This document shows, piece by piece, positions 37,008 through 44,872 of a stretch of DNA of 64,000 nucleotides. The stretch lies in contig JAHEXI010000016.1 in assembly GCA_023252195.1 (NCBI GenBank), positions 1-64,000 of the forward strand, written 5' to 3'. Under the pieces are notes generated by a model. It searched no databases. It was not told where the DNA came from and saw only the letters and a program-made list of their open reading frames with translations. The DNA is from Pseudonocardiales bacterium (GTDB taxonomy: Bacteria; Actinomycetota; Actinomycetes; Mycobacteriales; Pseudonocardiaceae). A program made the translations under genes and the position numbers. How positions within the stretch are numbered: position 1 is the first letter of the stretch; the number at the start of each line of letters is the position of its first letter.

Positions 37008-38057
37008 GTGACTGTACTCGACTGGGACCACCGTGTTGCGCTAATCGGAGAGGTTGGCCAGGCCCACGACGGCAGCTTGGGCACTGCGCACGCGTTCATC
37101 GACGCGATCGCGGACGCGGGCGCCGATGCGGTGAAGTTCCAGACCCACATCGCGTCTGCCGAGAGCCGGACCGACGAGCCGTGGCGGGTCAAGTTCAGCT
37201 ACGCCGATGTCACCCGCTACGAGTACTGGAAGCGGATGGAGTTCGCCCCGCAGGCCTGGGCGGGTCTGCGACAGCACGCTCAGGATCGCGGGTTGGCGTT
37301 TTTGAGCTCCCCGTTCTCGCTGGAAGCGGTCGACCTGCTGCGCCGCGTCGGCGTCGCCGCCTGGAAGGTCGCTTCCGGTGAGGTCGCCAACCCGCAGCTG
37401 CTGGATGCGGTGGCCCAGACCGGCGCGCCGGTGCTGCTGTCCAGCGGGATGAGCGGCTGGACCGAGCTCGACGGCGCGGTCGCCCGGCTGCGCGACGGCG
37501 GGGCCGGGCCGCTGGCGGTCCTGCAGTGCACGTCGGCCTACCCGGTCGCACCGCAGGGGGTCGGCCTCAACGTCCTAGGCGAGATCCGGGAGCGATACGG
37601 CTGCGCGGCCGGGTTGTCAGACCATTCGGGGACGATTTTCCCGGCGCTGGCCGCGGTCGCGCTCGGCGGGCGGGTGATCGAGGTGCACGTGACGCTGTCT
37701 CGCGAGATGTTCGGCCCGGACGTGGCGGCCTCGGTGACCACCAGCGAGCTTCGCCTGCTCGTCGAGGGCGTCCGCTATGTCGAGTCCGCGCTCGCGGCCC
37801 CCGTCGACAAGGACGAGGTGGCGACCGAGCTCGCGCCGATGCGTGCGTTGTTCGGTCGATCGCTGGTGACTCGCTGCGCATTGCCGGCGGGGCACGTGCT
37901 CGCCGCGAGCGACCTGTCCGCCAAGAAGCCCGCCGGCGGGATCCCTCCAACCCGGCTAGAGTCGCTGATCGGCCGCCGGCTGCGTCGCGCAGTGGGTCCC
38001 GACGAACCGCTGCACGACGGTGATATCGACACTTCGCAGACCGCACCCCGCTCATGA
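37008..38057 (+). CDS. neuB: N-acetylneuraminate/nonulosonic acid synthase, NeuB-like
   Basis: 349 aa from the GTG at 37008 (GGAG 10 nt upstream). NeuB TIM barrel that condenses an acetamido-sugar with phosphoenolpyruvate: IGEVGQAHDGSLGTAHAFID, DAVKFQTH, SSPFSLEAVDLL, WKVASGEVANPQLLD, LLSSGMSGWTELD and LQCTSAYPV, and a C-terminal SAF (antifreeze-like) domain (~290-345, AGHVLAASDLSAKKP). With NeuC-like, this gives a complete core for making a nonulosonic acid; a CMP transferase (NeuA) is not seen in the window. Confidence 0.9.
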   Translation: MTVLDWDHRVALIGEVGQAHDGSLGTAHAFIDAIADAGADAVKFQTHIASAESRTDEPWRVKFSYADVTRYEYWKRMEFAPQAWAGLRQHAQDRGLAFLSSPFSLEAVDLLRRVGVAAWKVASGEVANPQLLDAVAQTGAPVLLSSGMSGWTELDGAVARLRDGGAGPLAVLQCTSAYPVAPQGVGLNVLGEIRERYGCAAGLSDHSGTIFPALAAVALGGRVIEVHVTLSREMFGPDVAASVTTSELRLLVEGVRYVESALAAPVDKDEVATELAPMRALFGRSLVTRCALPAGHVLAASDLSAKKPAGGIPPTRLESLIGRRLRRAVGPDEPLHDGDIDTSQTAPRS

Positions 38058-38065
38058 GCTGGTGG

Positions 38066-38782
38066 TCAGGACAGTGCGATCAGGGTGGCGAGGATGGCGG
38101 CGAGGGCCAGGGTGATTCGGAGGGACCGCTCGTGGTGCTGCCACTGGCGGTCCCACCAGGTGGCGTCGCCGCTGTGGTGACGACCCAGTGCCATCGCGGC
38201 GCGTCCGAGGCCGAAGCCGAGCCCAGCAGCCACCGCCGCGGCCCAGTTGGCCACCAGCAGTACCGCCATAAGCGGCAGGTAGGGCAGGTTGCTCGGCATA
38301 TGGGTGCGCACGCCGGTGCCCATCTCGAAGCCGAACTGCAGCGCTCCGGCTTGCTCGCCGGTGCCGATCACCGTCGAGGGCACCTGGGACCGACGGTGCG
38401 GCAGCGCCATGCGATGCAACCCGCACTCACCGGCCAACACGAATAGCGCTGTCGCGACGATCAAACATGCCCGCACCGCCGGAGGCATTACCGGCCGCAC
38501 CAGGCTGCCCAGTGCCACCGCCAGCGTGCTGATGGTGAGTCCCCCGGCGAGCAGCCCGACGGTGAAGTAAGCCCGTGACGAACCTCGCCAGACCGGCGAG
38601 CTCAGCAGGTACGCTGAGTTAGTGCTTCATGCCGAGCCGGACAGCGCGTAACCAGCAGTCAGACCCAGCAGCAGCCAGGCCAGTAGCCAACCTTCGCGCA
38701 TCACCGGCGCCGCCGCAGCGAGCACCGCCATCGCACCAGTCACCAGCACGGGACCGGAGGTGGCGCGTCGCAGGCGCGGCAT
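38066..38782 (-). pseudogene. Membrane protein of the mau-like operon, interrupted by an in-frame TGA
   Basis: From the ATG at 38782 a single frame runs to the stop at 38066, except for one TGA at 38627-38629 (codon 52, after YALSGSA). Reading through, the protein is a ~238-residue membrane protein (LLAWLLLGLTAGYAL; YFTVGLLAGGLTISTLAVAL; ACLIVATALFVLAG; PLMAVLLVANWAAAVAAGL). The same frame continues with normal composition on both sides, so a point nonsense mutation (for example TGG to TGA) or a sequencing error is likely. It is last in the operon after the MauA-like gene. Family unknown. Confidence 0.7.
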
Positions 38783-38798
38783 GATCAATCTAGGGTGA

Positions 38799-39302
38799 TC
38801 AATCGCCGGACAGCGTCGCGCTACAGATCAGCTGTTCTAAGTTCGGCGCTCCGCTGTAGTGGACCTCGCCGTCCGCGCAGCGGTAGACGGTATCGCCGTC
38901 CTTCCAGCGCCAGCCGTTGCGGGCCTCGCCGCCGGCACGGCAGATCGTGCGCGGTTGGTAGCAGTCGAGCCCGTCTTTCCAGTTTCCGTAACAACCGCTC
39001 TTGAACCACCGGTCGGAGCCGCAGTAGGAAGCGGAATAGGGCGCGCCGTAGCAGATCGGTGAACCCGGACGGTGGCGGTAGTGCCCGCAATCGAGATACT
39101 CGCTACCTTGCTCCGCCCTGGCCGGACGGGCCAGCGGGATCCATCCCAGCACGGTGAGTCCCAACGTCATGCCGGCCGTGCCGACGACGGCCAGGAACCC
39201 CCGACGGCGCACCGTCGGCGATGCGACGAGGAACTGCACACTGCGGGGCGCTGCGTCGGAGCCGGGCTGGTCGATCCGGGGGATGTCAGCTTGGATCATC
39301 AC
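38799..39302 (-). CDS. MauA-like Tat-exported, cysteine-rich small subunit
   Basis: 167 aa. A twin-arginine signal lies at ~30-65 (RRRGFLAVVGTAG...). The mature part (~100 residues) has eight Cys and several Trp (CGHYRH, CYGAPYSASYCG, CYGNWKDGLDC, GWRWKDGDTVYRC, LICSATL), resembling the disulfide-rich light chain of methylamine/aromatic amine dehydrogenase, which carries the tryptophan tryptophylquinone cofactor. The gene overlaps mauD by 4 bp, which supports the assignment because MauD and MauE are needed for light-chain folding. There is no MauB-type heavy chain in the window. Similarity is suggestive rather than certain. Confidence 0.6.
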   Translation of the reverse strand: MMIQADIPRIDQPGSDAAPRSVQFLVASPTVRRRGFLAVVGTAGMTLGLTVLGWIPLARPARAEQGSEYLDCGHYRHRPGSPICYGAPYSASYCGSDRWFKSGCYGNWKDGLDCYQPRTICRAGGEARNGWRWKDGDTVYRCADGEVHYSGAPNLEQLICSATLSGD

Positions 39303-39796
39303 GCTCCTTGGCGGTGCAGGGCAGTGTTCATCAGGCTCGTCACCTGCTCGTCGAGACGCTCCGGAGAAGACACCGGCTGCCCGGCCAGCACCGTGCCGTC
39401 GGCGCCGACGTGCAGCAGCGCCGGTGCCCAGGGCAGGTCCAGTTCATTGACGAGGTCGGGATCTACCCGGGACCGGATGTTCGGTGTGTCAGCCCACCGG
39501 GTACGCGGGGACAGCACCTCGAACCGGGTACCGGGATGCTCGCCGGCCAGCCGGGTGAACGGCTCGTGCACCGCGTCGCAGAAGCTGCACCCAGGGTCGA
39601 GTACCAGCAAGACCAGGGGATCCGTGCCAGCCAACTCCGCCACCCTGCGACCCGCCGCGGCGCGCCAAGGTGGTGCGCTGAGCTGAGCCACCTCGGCCTG
39701 CAGCTCCCGCAGCTGCCGCAAGATCCCGGCCATCGCCAGCGCCAGCACCGCTAGGCAGCCCCAGCTCAGCACCAGCGCCGCGGTGAGCGCGCTCAC
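39299..39796 (-). CDS. mauD: MauD-like thioredoxin-fold protein
   Basis: 165 aa from the GTG at 39796, which overlaps the mauE stop (GTGA). One N-terminal membrane anchor (TAALVLSWGCLAVLALAMAG) precedes a thioredoxin fold with the CSFC active site (LDPGCSFCDAVHEPF). In methylamine utilisation operons MauD is needed to form disulfides in the small subunit MauA; the same gene order (E, D, A) is present here. Confidence 0.82.
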   Translation of the reverse strand: MSALTAALVLSWGCLAVLALAMAGILRQLRELQAEVAQLSAPPWRAAAGRRVAELAGTDPLVLLVLDPGCSFCDAVHEPFTRLAGEHPGTRFEVLSPRTRWADTPNIRSRVDPDLVNELDLPWAPALLHVGADGTVLAGQPVSSPERLDEQVTSLMNTALHRQGA

Positions 39797-40284
39797 GCTG
39801 CACGCCCGTCGACCGCGGCGGGCAGCGTGTACAGCAGTACGGCCATCACCGCAGCGCAGGCGACCAGCAGGACCGCGATGCCTCCGCCGGGCAGCGCGAC
39901 AGCCGGATACAGCGTGGTCGCGGCACACGTGGCGGCGGCCAGCACTACGGCCCGGGCGATCCCACCGGGACCGACCTGGGTACCCATCCGGTTGCAGCCA
40001 CAGTCCGACTCGTCACGCTGGTAGCGGCGCCACGACAGGTGGGCGGCGAAGGCCACGTACATCGCGGTCTGGGCCGCGAGCGCCCACCGCAGCTCGGCGG
40101 TACCGAATACCACCGCGGCTACCGAAGGCACCCCGATGACGAATTCGACGGCCGCGATGGCACGCGCGGCCACCAAACCGGTACCCGCCGCGCGAGCCAA
40201 CATCTCGGGTGCCCTGATGTGCTCGAGGCCCGCCTCTACGAGGAGGAATGCGCCTGCGAGCACGGGCACCCCCAGCAGGATCAT
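39793..40284 (-). CDS. mauE: MauE-like membrane protein (methylamine utilisation family)
   Basis: 163 aa from the ATG at 40284, which overlaps the upstream stop (ATGA). Four hydrophobic segments (LLGVPVLAGAFLLVEAGLEH, AIAAVEFVIGVPSVAAVVF, VVLAAATCAATTLYPAVAL, AVLLVACAAVMAVLLYTL) and a CGC motif between the second and third, typical of MauE/DoxX-related redox membrane proteins. It probably works with MauD in the periplasmic-side disulfide formation of the MauA-like protein. Confidence 0.82.
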   Translation of the reverse strand: MILLGVPVLAGAFLLVEAGLEHIRAPEMLARAAGTGLVAARAIAAVEFVIGVPSVAAVVFGTAELRWALAAQTAMYVAFAAHLSWRRYQRDESDCGCNRMGTQVGPGGIARAVVLAAATCAATTLYPAVALPGGGIAVLLVACAAVMAVLLYTLPAAVDGRAA

Positions 40285-41015
40285 GCGGGCTCCCAAATCA
40301 CGCTCAAGTCGTCAAGAAAGGCTAACGCTTCGTTCGGGTCCGTGGTGTCGGTCGGGCCGGGAACCAGCCGGGTGATCGCTGTGGGTGTAGCCAGGATCAG
40401 GGCGTCGGAGCGGGACCGACCCTGCGCGCTGGGCCCGAGCGGCTCGCGCCACAGCTCGCCGTGCTGGGTCAGATGGCCCCGGAAGTCGGGGACCACGAGC
40501 TGGCTGGCGCCGGGGCGTTCGATGGTCAGATAGCCGATCCCGGGGATCTCCTTGGCCACCCGCACCGGTTCCAGCTGGGCCTGTCTCGCGCTGCGTGGCG
40601 CAGCGAGTAACCCCAGCGGGGTGTCGGTCAGTCGGAACGCGTCGAAAATCGTGCTGATCCCGTCCGGGGACCCGCTGCCTCGGGTGTGCAGCTCAAACCA
40701 CGGTCCACGCCAGGCCGCCCGATAATCCTCGGCCTTGTTCCGGATGCCGATGACCAGCTCGCCGACGTTGTAGGGCTGGCGGAGCAGCTGATCGGGGATC
40801 GTGGTGAAGGTGGCGTGCCAGTCGAAGGCGCCGGCCTCGGCGACGGTGAACGATCGGCGTATACCACGGACCAAGGCGATGAACCCGCACGACCACGGTC
40901 TGGACACGTCCAGCGCACGGCCGCGCAGGACGACCTGGGAGCCGTCCGGGGTGACGAATCCGGGACCGCCCCGCCACGGCCAGTCGTACCGCCCGCGTTC
41001 CAGCGACGTTGTCAT
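40281..41015 (-). CDS. Unrecognised first gene of the mau-like operon
   Basis: 244 aa from the ATG at 41015 (GGAG 6 nt upstream). It lacks a signal peptide, a membrane segment and the repeats of an amine dehydrogenase heavy-chain beta-propeller. It looks like a soluble alpha/beta protein with Trp-rich N-terminus (YDWPWRGGPGFVTPDG, FDWHATFTTIPDQLLRQP). Its stop overlaps mauE, so it belongs to the operon and may be a cytosolic or partner subunit. I cannot assign a function. Confidence 0.6.
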   Translation of the reverse strand: MTTSLERGRYDWPWRGGPGFVTPDGSQVVLRGRALDVSRPWSCGFIALVRGIRRSFTVAEAGAFDWHATFTTIPDQLLRQPYNVGELVIGIRNKAEDYRAAWRGPWFELHTRGSGSPDGISTIFDAFRLTDTPLGLLAAPRSARQAQLEPVRVAKEIPGIGYLTIERPGASQLVVPDFRGHLTQHGELWREPLGPSAQGRSRSDALILATPTAITRLVPGPTDTTDPNEALAFLDDLSVIWEPA

Positions 41016-41106
41016 AGCTAGCTCCCACTCCCGGACACTGCGCGCGATAGTCGCACACCTAGCGTGATCGGGGGCCACGATCCGTTACGGCGTGTCCCGG
41101 ACCGGA

Positions 41107-42018
41107 CTAGCTCGCGACCAGCTCGGTGGGCACGGTGATCACGTCGACCATCGCGCCGTTGCGCAGCACGGTGATAGGCAGGGTGGCGCCGATAGCCTCG
41201 GAGAACAACTGGCGCTGGATACCCTGGGCGTCGGTAACGGGCTTGCGCCCGGCGCTGAGCACGATATCTCCGGTGTGCAGTCCAGCCCGGTCAGCGGGAC
41301 TTCCCGGGATGACCTCCACCAGTCGCAGCCCCGACGTCTGACCGGTGCGTTGGGCAATCGGTCCGGGCAGTGGGGCGGGTGTCCCGACGAGCCCGAGGTA
41401 ACCGCGGCGCACCCGGCCGTCGGCCAGCAGCGCGCCGATGATCCGGCGGGTGGTCGCGTTGATCGGCACTGCCATCCCGAGCCCGACACCAGCGACGGCG
41501 GTGTTGATCCCGACCACCTCGGCGCTGGCGTCGGCCAGCGCGCCGCCGGAGTTGCCGGGGTTGAGCGCGGCGTCGGTCTGGATGACGTCCTCGATCACCC
41601 GCACGGCCCGGCCCGAGCGCACCGGCAGCGACCGGCCCAGCCCACTGACCACTCCGGCGGTCACCGATCCGGCGAGCCCGAGGGGATTGCCAACGGCGAT
41701 CACCAACTGTCCGACGACCAGACCGTCGGCGTCGCCTAGAACCGCCGCAGCCGGGGTGGCGCCGCGGGTCCGGAGCACCGCCAGATCGGACAACGGGTCG
41801 ACGCCCACTACGTCGAAGCGGCGCTCGGTGCCGTCGGTGAACGCCGCGACGCCATCCCGGGCGGGGCCGACGACGTGCGCGTTGGTCAGCAGCAATCCGT
41901 CGCCGGCGAACACGACAGCCGACCCGGCGCCCGACCCGACCCGCAAACTGGCGACGTGCGGGGTGACCGCCGCCGCCACTGAGCTGACCGTCCGCGAGTA
42001 GGAGTCCAAGGGATCCAC
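41107..42018 (-). CDS. HtrA/DegP-like trypsin-fold protease with PDZ domain
   Basis: 303 aa from the GTG at 42018; in-frame alternatives lie further upstream, to 42072. Catalytic triad: His in LLTNAHVVG, Asp in DLAVLRTRG, Ser in LNPGNSGGAL. A PDZ domain occupies ~205-300 (VEVIPGSPADRAGLHTGDIV). No signal peptide or transmembrane helix is apparent, unlike most actinobacterial HtrA proteins, so it may be cytoplasmic. It lies upstream of, and on the same strand as, the mau-like operon with a 91-bp gap. Confidence 0.85.
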   Translation of the reverse strand: MDPLDSYSRTVSSVAAAVTPHVASLRVGSGAGSAVVFAGDGLLLTNAHVVGPARDGVAAFTDGTERRFDVVGVDPLSDLAVLRTRGATPAAAVLGDADGLVVGQLVIAVGNPLGLAGSVTAGVVSGLGRSLPVRSGRAVRVIEDVIQTDAALNPGNSGGALADASAEVVGINTAVAGVGLGMAVPINATTRRIIGALLADGRVRRGYLGLVGTPAPLPGPIAQRTGQTSGLRLVEVIPGSPADRAGLHTGDIVLSAGRKPVTDAQGIQRQLFSEAIGATLPITVLRNGAMVDVITVPTELVAS

Positions 42019-42149
42019 CGCAACCACCGCCTCTTTTCGAGGATTACACCGTTGCCCAAGCAACGTCACCACATCACCTCCTGTTCCGCCAGCTTCTCGG
42101 CTTCAAACCGCCATTCGGAGCCGGATGGCGGTCTGACGCCTCCGCGGGG

Positions 42150-42237
42150 CGCCATCCGGAGCCGAACGGCGGTCGCACTGCCCGCCGATCTGCTCGCCCG
42201 GCTCGACGCTGCGCTTCGGCTACACCTCGATCTATGA
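42150..42237 (+). pseudogene. C-terminal remnant of a MazF-type toxin gene
   Basis: A frame ending at the TGA of 42237 reads VALPADLLARLDAALRLHLDL, the characteristic C-terminus of actinobacterial MazF/PemK toxins (compare the ELxxLDxALxLHLDL ending). No MazF core precedes it, and the upstream 80 bases contain a 10-bp stem (CCGGATGGCG at 42121 with CGCCATCCGG at 42150). It looks like a relic just upstream of an intact VapBC pair. Confidence 0.45.
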
Positions 42238-42264
42238 GTAGCACCTTTGTGCTACTCTGTGAGT

Positions 42265-42546
42265 ATGGAATCGGTGGGCATCCGTGAGCTGCGTCAGCAC
42301 GCTTCGCGGTACGTGGAGATGGCGAAGGCCGGCCAGCGGGTTGCGGTCACCGACCGCGGGACGCTGGTCGCGTACCTGGTGCCAGCAGACGACGCCGGAA
42401 CGTTGCTGGAGCGGCTCGCCGCGTCGGGAGACTACCTGCCGCCGGCGGCTGACATCGGCGATCTGCTCCCACCACCGACGATCCCGCAGGGGCGGCGACC
42501 GCTCAGCGAGGTCGTTGCAGAGCAGCGTGATGCGGAGCGTTGGTGA
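42265..42546 (+). CDS. Phd/YefM-type antitoxin of a VapBC pair
   Basis: 93 aa from the ATG at 42265. The N-terminal Phd/YefM fold is clear (VGIRELRQHASRYVEMAKAG, VAVTDRGTLVAYLVPAD); the C-terminal toxin-binding region is Pro-rich. Stop overlaps the toxin start. It should bind its own promoter and neutralise the downstream PIN toxin. Confidence 0.9.
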   Translation: MESVGIRELRQHASRYVEMAKAGQRVAVTDRGTLVAYLVPADDAGTLLERLAASGDYLPPAADIGDLLPPPTIPQGRRPLSEVVAEQRDAERW

Positions 42547-42950
42547 TCTATCTCGACACGTCCGCGTTCGTCAAGCTGATCTGGGCTGAGCCGGAAAGCG
42601 ACGCGCTCAGCCGCTTCCTCGCCGGGCAGCGCGCGACGCCGCTGGTGTCCAGCGCCCTGCTGACCATCGAGACTCGTCGCGCCGTACAGCGGGAGGACCC
42701 GTCCGCGCTTGCTCGGGCCGATCTGCTGCTGACCCGCGTTGGCCGCATCGGCATGACCGCGAGCCTTGTCGAGTCCGCGAGTCGGCTTCCCGACCGTTCG
42801 CTGCGTTCGCTGGATGCGATCCACCTGGCTACCGCGCTGATGCTGCGCGACGAACTTGACGTGATCGTCACCTACGACAAGCGGCTGGCAACCGTTGCCG
42901 AGGCACACCATCTGCCCGTCGACTCACCCGGCGTTGCAGCCACCGGCTAG
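42543..42950 (+). CDS. vapC: VapC PIN-domain ribonuclease toxin
   Basis: 135 aa, GTG start overlapping the antitoxin stop. PIN-domain acidic residues: Asp in IYLDTSAFVKL, Glu in LLTIETRRAV, Asp in SLDAIHLATAL and Asp in VIVTYDKRLA. Metal-dependent RNase typical of VapC. It is one of two VapBC pairs here, the other at 49969-50609. Confidence 0.93.
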   Translation: MIYLDTSAFVKLIWAEPESDALSRFLAGQRATPLVSSALLTIETRRAVQREDPSALARADLLLTRVGRIGMTASLVESASRLPDRSLRSLDAIHLATALMLRDELDVIVTYDKRLATVAEAHHLPVDSPGVAATG

Positions 42951-43110
42951 TGCAACTGTCGGACATCGGCCTGCACAGTTGCTTCGCTCCGGACTCGATT
43001 GCGCGCAGCAAGACGGTGCAGGAGCTGGCTGAGCTCGTCCGTTGAGGCGATCACGTCGGTGGCCACACCGGCCGTCCGACGGGGCGGTTGAGTGCAGGGG
43101 CTGCGCGTGC

Positions 43111-43674
43111 TCAGTCGTCGGGATGGGCTGCGGCAGGGTCCCAGCTCAGCCCGGGCTCGCCCCAACCTTGGGCCTTGAGCATCTTCTTCGCCTCGCGGGC
43201 GTAGCGGCCGACCAACCGGTTGAGGTAGAGCGTCCCGTCGAGGTGATCGGTCTCGTGCTGCAGGCACCGCGCCAGCAGGCCGGTGCCCTCCACGGTGACC
43301 GGCGCGCCGTCGGCGTCGACGCCGGTGACCCGCGCCCAGGCGGCTCGCCCGGTGGGGAAGGACTCACCGGGTACCGAGAGGCAACCCTCCCAGTCGTCGT
43401 CGGGGTCGGGCATGGTCTCGGGACGCTCGCTGGTCTCCAGCACCCCGTTGACCACCACACCCCGCTGGCGCACGCCCTCATCGGCGCAGTCGAAGACGAA
43501 CAGACGCAGGTCCACACCGATCTGGTTGGCGGCGAGCCCGACGCCCTGGGCGGCGGCCATCGTGTCGCACATGTCGTCAACCAGCGCGTGCAGCTCCGCG
43601 CCGAACTCCGTGACGAGCCTGGTGGGGTTGTGCAGCACCGGGTCGCCGACGATCCGGATCGGACATACAGCCAT
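43111..43674 (-). CDS. def: Peptide deformylase
   Basis: 187 aa from the ATG at 43674. Fe/Zn-dependent enzyme that removes the N-formyl group from nascent proteins. The three motifs are present: [18 protein letters not shown] (metal-ligand Cys) and HETDHLDG (metal-ligand His pair with catalytic Glu). It is divergent from the DUF3263 gene, as in the mycobacterial Rv0429c-Rv0430 arrangement. Confidence 0.96.
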   Translation of the reverse strand: MAVCPIRIVGDPVLHNPTRLVTEFGAELHALVDDMCDTMAAAQGVGLAANQIGVDLRLFVFDCADEGVRQRGVVVNGVLETSERPETMPDPDDDWEGCLSVPGESFPTGRAAWARVTGVDADGAPVTVEGTGLLARCLQHETDHLDGTLYLNRLVGRYAREAKKMLKAQGWGEPGLSWDPAAAHPDD

Positions 43675-43820
43675 GATGGGGAACAGTAATCGTTGGCGCT
43701 CGCCGCCCGGCATCCTGGGCACGTGTCGGGGCGCCCCCGGTCCCTACCAGCCACCGCATGGTTCAATGCTGGCCAGAATCACACCGCTGTGATTCGCATG
43801 GTTGGGAACCGAGGAGCGCG

Positions 43821-44117
43821 ATGGACGCCGCACAGGCGATGCACCTGATCGACGACCAGCCCGAGGGCCTCAGCGCCCAAGAGTGCGAGATGTTGGCCTT
43901 CGAGCGTCAGTGGTGGAAGTACGCCGGTGCCAAGGAGCAGGCCATTCGTGAGCTGTTCGACATGTCCGCCACTCGTTATTACCAGGCGCTCAACAGCATG
44001 ATCGACCGCCCTGCGGCGCTTGCCGCCGACCCGATGCTGGTCAAGCGACTGCGTCGGCTGCGGTCCGGTCGCCAACGCGCGCGGGCCGCCCGCCGGCTCG
44101 GCGTCGGGTCGACGTAG
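43821..44117 (+). CDS. DUF3263 DNA-binding-like small protein
   Basis: 98 aa from the ATG at 43821. DUF3263 family: LSAQECEMLAFERQWWKYAGAKEQAIRELF followed by SATRYYQALNSMIDRPAALAADPMLVKRLRRLR. A helix-turn-helix-like protein, and the C-terminus is Arg-rich. Widely conserved in actinobacteria between def and the LytR_C gene, matching the synteny seen here. Confidence 0.93.
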   Translation: MDAAQAMHLIDDQPEGLSAQECEMLAFERQWWKYAGAKEQAIRELFDMSATRYYQALNSMIDRPAALAADPMLVKRLRRLRSGRQRARAARRLGVGST

Positions 44118-44120
44118 GCC

Positions 44121-44756
44121 ATGGGCACGCCGGGTAGTGGAGGTAACGGAGGTAGCAGACGGCTGCGCACCGCCGGATTGGCGCTGTTCGCGCTCGCCGT
44201 CACGGCCGCCGTGATCGGGTTGGTGCTAGCGCTGACCCGTGGAGAGCGGACGGCGGCGAAACCGCCGGTCACTGCCACCCATGCGCCCGTCAGCACATCG
44301 ACGGTGCCCACTGTCATTCCCTTTCCGCCACCGGTGATCACGCCCTCCGCTGAAGCACCCCCCGCTGAAGCGCCCTCGACTGAAGCACCCGCAGTTTTCC
44401 CGCCCGCTCCGCCCAGCGCCGCCGAGGGCCCTCCCGCCGGCAACAATGGCGCTAGTGCCATAGCTGCTAGTCGCGGTGAGGTACGCGTCTACAACAACAG
44501 CACCATCCGAGGCTTGGCTGCGCGAGCTGCGCGCGATCTCAGTGCTGCTGGTTGGACGGTGATCGAGGTCGGCAATTACGCCCGTGGAACCATTCCGACG
44601 ACTACGGTGTACTACCAGGAGGGCACCGATCAGCGCGCCGCGGCTGAGGCCCTCGCTGCCCAGTTCAAGATACGTGTCGAGGCTCGGTTCCCGGGCATAG
44701 AGAACGCCTCTCCGGGCCTGATCCTGATCGTCACGAACGACTACGCATCCCCGTGA
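44121..44756 (+). CDS. LytR C-terminal-domain membrane protein
   Basis: 211 aa. A membrane helix (LALFALAVTAAVIGLVLAL, residues ~19-38) is followed by a Pro/Ala/Thr-rich extracytoplasmic linker (~45-110) and a LytR_C domain (~115-205: VRVYNNSTIRGLAARAARDL, AAGWTVIEVGNYA, TTTVYYQEGTDQRAAAEALA). The homologue in mycobacteria is Rv0431. It lies 3 bp after the DUF3263 stop, so they are co-transcribed. Confidence 0.93.
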   Translation: MGTPGSGGNGGSRRLRTAGLALFALAVTAAVIGLVLALTRGERTAAKPPVTATHAPVSTSTVPTVIPFPPPVITPSAEAPPAEAPSTEAPAVFPPAPPSAAEGPPAGNNGASAIAASRGEVRVYNNSTIRGLAARAARDLSAAGWTVIEVGNYARGTIPTTTVYYQEGTDQRAAAEALAAQFKIRVEARFPGIENASPGLILIVTNDYASP

Positions 44757-44872
44757 GTGCTAAACTGCAGTGATCTTGCACTCTCGCGCGGCGATATCTC
44801 CGCCATCGTCCTTAGGCTGATGCTGGCGTGGATAACCATCAGGGTCTCAAAGCGGGAGCGAACACCGACGCG

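Noticed and set aside
38620-38640. Selenocysteine (TGA) in the membrane protein of the mau-like operon
   Set aside because: The codon falls in a variable loop, not at a redox site, and I see no selenocysteine-insertion-like hairpin just after it; a nonsense mutation is simpler.
42121-42159. 10-bp stem CCGGATGGCG/CGCCATCCGG upstream of VapBC as a regulatory hairpin
   Set aside because: The long loop and position within the MazF relic suggest chance or remnant sequence, with no evidence for a transcript through it.
44755-44783. CIRCE-like GAGTGC...GCACTC pair after the LytR_C gene
   Set aside because: The half-sites are in the opposite order to CIRCE, with the wrong spacing, and no chaperone gene is downstream.
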